Assembly (NCBI GenBank): GCA_002402755.1
Contig: DHGK01000346.1
Span: 244 to 36,212 of the forward strand
Origin: Planctomycetes bacterium UBA4800
Lineage (GTDB): Bacteria; Planctomycetota; UBA8108; UBA8890; UBA8898
DNA: 35,969 bases
Direction: 5' to 3'
Under the pieces are notes generated by a model. That model had not been told where the DNA came from. It ran no database searches and saw only the letters and a list, made by a program, of their open reading frames with translations. Positions 31,949 to 35,969 of this stretch are shown one piece after another (within the stretch, counting starts at the first letter, position 1; each line of letters starts with the position of its first letter). The position numbers and the translations under genes are program-made.

Positions 31949-33289
31949 CTACGCGTCTCGCGGCATCATGCCGAGCAACGACCGCGGGCTCTCACACAGG
32001 ATCGCCCGCGCGAACCCGAGCGCCTCCTCGCGCCCGAAGCGCCCCTGCGCCTCGGCCTCGGCCAGGACCCGCGCCAGCACCTTGCGCACCAGCGCCGCCT
32101 TGCCGTACACCCACTCGACGCAGTACGCGTCCGAGAAGAACCCGATCTGCTTGGCGGCCGGCAGCATGTCCAGCCGCTCGGCCATGACCTGCCTGATCGC
32201 ATCCGGGAAGAAGTTGTGCCACCAGTACCCCGCGAGGCTCAAGTTGGGAAGCTCGCGCGCGAGCGTGCAGAGCGCCTGGTTGGCGTGGCGGCTCGCGAGG
32301 AAGCACTGGAACCGAAGGCCGCGATGGCGCGCGATCATGTCCCCGACCTGTGCGATCGTCCGCTGCGCGAGGCGGCTGCCTGTCTCCAGCGGCAGCGGCT
32401 CTGCGCCGAAGCTGAACTGGAAGACGATCCGCGCGCGCCGCGCCTCGAGCGCTGCCAGGAACGCCTCGTTGATGTACGCCGCGTAGATGTCGCGCTCCCG
32501 CGGGCCCGCCTCCGCGCGGCGCGCCAGGGCCGCCGCCATCTGGTCCTCGCGCACGGGCGCGAGATCGATGTCGGTCGAGATGTGCGTCGCCGTGGCGAGA
32601 ACCCCGTCGTAGGGAATGTTCTCGACGTAGTACGTGAGCGCGGCGTGCACGTCGTCGAGCGTGCGGATCGGCCGCACGGCGGCGATGCGCGCCCCGCCGA
32701 TCAGCGAGGGGTGCTCGGGCGTCTTCCCCCAGCAGCGCTCGAGCTCGTAGAGCGCGGTGTCGAACTCGCCCCACTGGCAGCGCGTGAAGAACGCCCACTC
32801 GAGCGCGTACTGGAGCCGCTCGTCGTCCTCGCCGTCCCCGCGCCGCGCCCACTCCGTGCCGGAGCGGAGAATGCAAAGGCGGTCGAGGATCTCGTGGTGC
32901 CACGCGCGGTCGCCGGCGCGCTCCCGGATCATTGCATCGACGCGCCGCCAGTTGCCGGCGCCGAGCGGCATGTGCACGTCGTAGAGGTCGGCCAGGACGA
33001 TCCTGAGCATCCAGGCCGTGCTCGTGGTCCGGATGCCCGGGAGGAAGGGCAGCGCCTCCTCGATGCGCGCGCGCGCTTCCTCGTCCGAGGGCGCGTCCGG
33101 GAACTGCGTCAGGCGCGCGCCGCTCGGGCAGCCCGCGGCGTAAAGGTCGCTCACGAGCATGTGGTACAGGAGCACGTCGTGCAGGCCGCGCGCGCCGAGC
33201 GCTCCGCCCACAAGATGCGTGTGGACATCGAACATCGGCACCTCGCCGAGCGCTTCCTCCAGTTCCAGGGCGCGCGCGTCGAGCCCCAT
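31949..33289 (-). CDS. Uronate (glucuronate/galacturonate) isomerase-like amidohydrolase
   Basis: 446 residues. The opening MFDVHTHL supplies the HxH metal pair (H23, H25) of the amidohydrolase superfamily. LSLAGYWWHNFFPD and FSDAYCVEWVYGK toward the C-terminus recall the uronate isomerase (UxaC) pattern, though the protein is divergent from the Escherichia coli type of about 470 residues. UxaC converts glucuronate to fructuronate and galacturonate to tagaturonate. The start is 10 nt after the class I aldolase gene. Placement in a unit with an aldolase, in a window that also encodes a GH28-like domain, supports a uronate role. A general amidohydrolase remains possible. Confidence 0.75.
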   Translation of the reverse strand: MGLDARALELEEALGEVPMFDVHTHLVGGALGARGLHDVLLYHMLVSDLYAAGCPSGARLTQFPDAPSDEEARARIEEALPFLPGIRTTSTAWMLRIVLADLYDVHMPLGAGNWRRVDAMIRERAGDRAWHHEILDRLCILRSGTEWARRGDGEDDERLQYALEWAFFTRCQWGEFDTALYELERCWGKTPEHPSLIGGARIAAVRPIRTLDDVHAALTYYVENIPYDGVLATATHISTDIDLAPVREDQMAAALARRAEAGPRERDIYAAYINEAFLAALEARRARIVFQFSFGAEPLPLETGSRLAQRTIAQVGDMIARHRGLRFQCFLASRHANQALCTLARELPNLSLAGYWWHNFFPDAIRQVMAERLDMLPAAKQIGFFSDAYCVEWVYGKAALVRKVLARVLAEAEAQGRFGREEALGFARAILCESPRSLLGMMPRDA

Positions 33290-33299
33290 GTCCGCCCCC

Positions 33300-34103
33300 C
33301 TACGCGAGGCCCGCGCGCCTGAGCGCGCCGGCCGGCTCGGCCATGTCGTGAATCACGGCCTTGACCGCGGCGAGCACCTCGGCGATCTTCCCGTGGCCCC
33401 AGATGTTCCGGCCCACGGTGGCGCCGCGCGCGCCGCTCCGCACCACCTGCGCGAACATCCGCAGCGCCGCCTCGAGCGTGTCCGCCTTCGGCCCGCCCGC
33501 CGCGACGACCGGCACGGTGCACTCCCCGACGATCTGCGCATGCGCGGCCGGGTCGCTCGAGAACGGCACCTTGACGATATCCGTGCCGCACTCCATGACC
33601 GACCGCACGGCCCAGGCGATGTCCTCGGGCGCGTAGGAGATCGCGACGCCGTCCTTGAACGTCCGCGGGTAGACGTGCGTGATCACCGGAAGCTCGAACC
33701 GCGCCGCGTCCTTGACCACGGCGGCGACGTTCCCGAGGTAGCGCCCCTCGGTCGGGCCGCGCACGAAGGCGACGACGGCGATCGCATCGGCGCCCAGGCG
33801 CACCGCGTCCTCGGCGTCCGCGACCTGGTCGAAGACCGAGTCGTCGGGCCGGATGAGCGTGCTCTGGAGGATGAACGGCACCGTTCCCGCGTGGGGCGCC
33901 CAGGCCGAGGTCGCGATCCCGCGGTGCATGGTGACGGCGTCGGGCCGGCCGGCGGCGACCGCCGCGAGCGTCGCGCGGATCTTCGCGAGGCCGGGCGGGA
34001 TTCCCTCGCCATAGATGATGAAGTGGTCGACCGCGACCGAGCAGAAACGCCCCGACGGATGGGAGAAGAGCCGGTTGAGCCTGATCTGTGCGCCGATGCC
34101 CAT
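33300..34103 (-). CDS. Class I aldolase, DeoC/LacD/FbaB (archaeal-type FBP aldolase) family
   Basis: 267 residues from ATG 34103, with AAAGGCGG about 12 nt upstream. A longer frame to 34223 would overlap the upstream gene and adds only low-complexity sequence. VAVDHF (24-28) is the usual first-strand aspartate, TDIVKVP holds the Schiff-base lysine K178, and AAGGPK (201-206) the phosphate-binding turn. These enzymes cleave or form carbon bonds in phosphorylated ketoses (fructose 1,6-bisphosphate, tagatose bisphosphate, 2-amino-3,7-dideoxy sugars or autoinducer-2). It would act in the cytoplasm after the uronate isomerase. The particular substrate is unproven. Confidence 0.88.
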   Translation of the reverse strand: MGIGAQIRLNRLFSHPSGRFCSVAVDHFIIYGEGIPPGLAKIRATLAAVAAGRPDAVTMHRGIATSAWAPHAGTVPFILQSTLIRPDDSVFDQVADAEDAVRLGADAIAVVAFVRGPTEGRYLGNVAAVVKDAARFELPVITHVYPRTFKDGVAISYAPEDIAWAVRSVMECGTDIVKVPFSSDPAAHAQIVGECTVPVVAAGGPKADTLEAALRMFAQVVRSGARGATVGRNIWGHGKIAEVLAAVKAVIHDMAEPAGALRRAGLA

Positions 34104-34203
34104 GTGCCGTGCACCGCCTTTCGGAAACGCCGCGCCGCGCGCGCGGCAGACGTCCGATGCTACGCGCGCCGGCGCGCGCCGGCAAGGCTCGGGCGGCTCG
34201 ACG

Positions 34204-35754
34204 TCACTCCCGCACGGCCGCAAGGCGTTCGTCGTCCAGGTCCAGGCGGTACATGATCTGGTTGTAGTCGTAGCGCGGCGTCGCGACGGGGTTCCCGGAG
34301 AAGCTCTGCGTGTACGTGCCCTCGAAGTAGATCCGCCGGCCGCCGTCCGCGTCGAAGAACGGGTGATGGACCGGATTGTAGAAGCTGTAGCTCGCGTGCG
34401 TCACGATCTTCTTGGCGCGGCGCCACGGGCCGGTCGGCGCGTCCGCCTCCGCGTACCAGATCTCGCCGAGCATCGATGTGCCGAAATGCTGGCCCGCGAT
34501 CATCACCCACTTCTTCCGGTGCGCGTTCCAGCACACCGAGCCCCGGTGCATGCGCACCGTCGCGCCCGAATCGACATCGCTCGGCTGCATGCGCGCTTCC
34601 GCGGCCTTGAGCTGGCCGGCCTCGATCAGCTTTCGCTCGAGCTCGGCGTTGACGGGCGGCGCGCCGCGCGTCCAGCGCCAGTGGACACGGCCTTCGGCGT
34701 CGCGCGCAACGCGCGGAGCCGCCGCCGTCGCGCCCTCGGCCAGGCACGACCACGCCTCGTAGCTCTCGAGGTTCTTGAAATGCGCGAGCGCGGCCGGCAC
34801 GCGCACGGTCGGGAACGCCTCGCCCAGGTACAGGTACTCGATCCCGCCCTCGCGATGCCGGAGCGGGTGGGCCTGCCCCGGGAAGCGCCAGAGCGTGTCC
34901 ATGGGCAGCGCCGCCGTCTTCTCGAACTCCTCGCGCGCGTCGTCGTAGATCGCCAGGCCGTGGCCGAGCATCTTCTCCAGCCCTTCCATGTGCGCGTAGT
35001 GGCAGACGAGCCGCTCCTTCCCCGCCTCGTCGGGCAGGACGGCGTAGGCGTCGGCCCAGATCAGGCCGCGCTCGACTCCCAGGCGGCACATCGGGCGGCT
35101 GAAGCCCTCCTTGTCGACGAAGTAGCGCAGATCGACGCCGAGCGCGGGATCCAGGCCGCCGCTTTCCGGGAGGTCCGAGACGGCCCCGGCCATCCAGAAG
35201 TGGCCGAGCGGGTAGCGCATCCTGCCCGTGTCGCCCCAGAACCAGAAGAGCTTCCCGCCGTACGGCACGCCGAAGGTCGAGTCCTGCCCCGCGACCTTGC
35301 CGCTTCCGAGCGGCTCGGCGAGCGGCGCCTTCTCGCCGAGGAGCACGCTGTCGCGGTAGATTCCCTCGCCCGTCACGCGGTAGAGCCGCTCGGCGATGTT
35401 CACGCGCGTCAGGCGGATCTCCGCCCGCCCGCCCGGCGCCGGCGTGAGCGCGATGCCGGCGAAGCCGAAGCCGTCCTTCCGGAACGAGTAGCCGTGGCTC
35501 CGGACGTTGAAGAAAACGGGCTGCCCCATGAGCCCCGGCTCGTTGAACGCGATCCAGCCGCCGCTGTCCGTCACGAACGTCATGCGGTTGACCGTCTCGA
35601 GCTCGACGAGCGGCACGCCGCGCCCGGTCTTGTCATCGACGGCGCGGATGCCGAAGTACGGCCCGGTCTGGGCGGAGCAACAGGCGGCAAGGCCGAGCCA
35701 CGCGGCGGCCGCCGCACACGAAACGAGACGAGACTTGCGCCATCGGGCGGACAT
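34204..35754 (-). CDS. Secreted or lipoprotein beta-propeller-like protein of unknown function
   Basis: 516 residues with a strong AAGGAGGT (35761-35768 plus-strand side) 6 nt before the ATG. The N-terminus has a charged start, a hydrophobic core and a lipobox-like LAAC at 22-25, so it may be lipid-anchored. Residues 30-120 look like a small beta-sandwich (transthyretin or carboxypeptidase-regulatory type). The remainder resembles a five-bladed propeller: LFWFWGDTGRMRYPLGHF recalls GH43/GH32-like and DUF4185 proteins, and SFYNPVHHPFFD a later blade. I cannot assign catalytic residues. It is first in the unit with the aldolase and isomerase genes, ending 100 nt before the next start, so it may bind or cut the sugar those enzymes use. 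Confidence 0.75.
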   Translation of the reverse strand: MSARWRKSRLVSCAAAAAWLGLAACCSAQTGPYFGIRAVDDKTGRGVPLVELETVNRMTFVTDSGGWIAFNEPGLMGQPVFFNVRSHGYSFRKDGFGFAGIALTPAPGGRAEIRLTRVNIAERLYRVTGEGIYRDSVLLGEKAPLAEPLGSGKVAGQDSTFGVPYGGKLFWFWGDTGRMRYPLGHFWMAGAVSDLPESGGLDPALGVDLRYFVDKEGFSRPMCRLGVERGLIWADAYAVLPDEAGKERLVCHYAHMEGLEKMLGHGLAIYDDAREEFEKTAALPMDTLWRFPGQAHPLRHREGGIEYLYLGEAFPTVRVPAALAHFKNLESYEAWSCLAEGATAAAPRVARDAEGRVHWRWTRGAPPVNAELERKLIEAGQLKAAEARMQPSDVDSGATVRMHRGSVCWNAHRKKWVMIAGQHFGTSMLGEIWYAEADAPTGPWRRAKKIVTHASYSFYNPVHHPFFDADGGRRIYFEGTYTQSFSGNPVATPRYDYNQIMYRLDLDDERLAAVRE

Positions 35755-35893
35755 TCGCGCACCTCCTTATGCAGTAACCGACAACTCCTGGAAGCGGTGG
35801 CTTTGGCCTGCCTCCTGACGGAGGCCAGACATCGGGAGAGCCCCCCCGAGCCGCCGACATAGAGCGAGCGCAAGGCCGGCAAGAGAAGGAATG

Positions 35894-35969
35894 CCACGAA
35901 GACACCAGGACACCAAGGATCCGGCGTCCTTCGTGGTGTTCTTTCTGATTCACCACAGAGAAGACAGAG
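35894..35969. repeat. Putative intergenic repeat of the CCACGAAG/ACCACAGAG type with hairpin
   Basis: CCACGAAG (35894-35901) pairs with CTTCGTGG (35929-35936); an alternative hairpin pairs ACACCAAGGA with TCCTTCGTGGTGT. The segment ends with CACCACAGAGAAGACAGAG at the window edge. Low-complexity purine-rich sequences of this style are found in intergenic gaps of many environmental genomes. It may also serve as a terminator for a gene beyond the window. No copy elsewhere in the window was noticed. Confidence 0.4.

Overview
The window is high-GC DNA, densely coding, with Shine-Dalgarno-led genes and several clear -35/-10 boxes. The gene content points to a free-living, polysaccharide-degrading member of the PVC group or a similar lineage (Planctomycetota, Lentisphaerota or Hydrogenedentota-like), probably from a metagenome assembly. 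The main clues are a twin-arginine Gfo/Idh/MocA oxidoreductase, very large multidomain secreted glycoside hydrolases, an HzsA-related multihaem protein, a variant uronate isomerase and a REP-like palindrome. No rRNA, tRNA, CRISPR array, integrase or transposase gene was seen. The taxonomic placement is inference; no marker gene is present.

Layout. 1-1148: partial DUF4143 ATPase (minus). 1320-10021: a plus-strand run of a Gfo/Idh/MocA oxidoreductase, a GH43-CBM32-LamG enzyme and a metallophosphoesterase-GH127 fusion. 10061-13354: convergent minus-strand protein with a helical-toroid-like region and a GH172 (DUF2961) domain. 13452-16063: lemA and an M48 metallopeptidase (minus), with a near-perfect 52-nt palindrome in the lemA leader. 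16263-19034: one continuous reading frame joining an 11-helix NRAMP-like transporter to a GH28-like beta-helix, the most unusual gene here. 19152-23015: HzsA-related protein with three CXXCH haem motifs.

23016-26336 is an island bounded by two 323-bp direct copies (2 mismatches) of the 3' end of the HzsA-like gene. It holds a 5'-truncated gene remnant, an addiction-module antitoxin with a RelE/ParE toxin, and a second DUF4143 ATPase. 26565-30865 continues the accessory character: a second M48 peptidase, a class II aldolase with an altered metal site, MntA with a truncated HepT, and VapBC expressed from an apparently leaderless promoter.

30894-35754 is a minus-strand operon: a secreted or lipoprotein propeller-like protein, a class I (DeoC/LacD/FbaB-type) aldolase, a uronate isomerase-like amidohydrolase and a xylose-isomerase-like TIM-barrel enzyme. 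Together with GH43, GH127, GH172 and the GH28-like domain, this suggests a locus for arabinose-decorated pectin or a related arabinofuranose/uronate glycan: extracytoplasmic trimming, uptake (the NRAMP-GH28 protein is the only polytopic transporter candidate in the window), then uronate isomerisation and aldol cleavage. That pathway is a hypothesis drawn from co-location; no substrate is proven by sequence.
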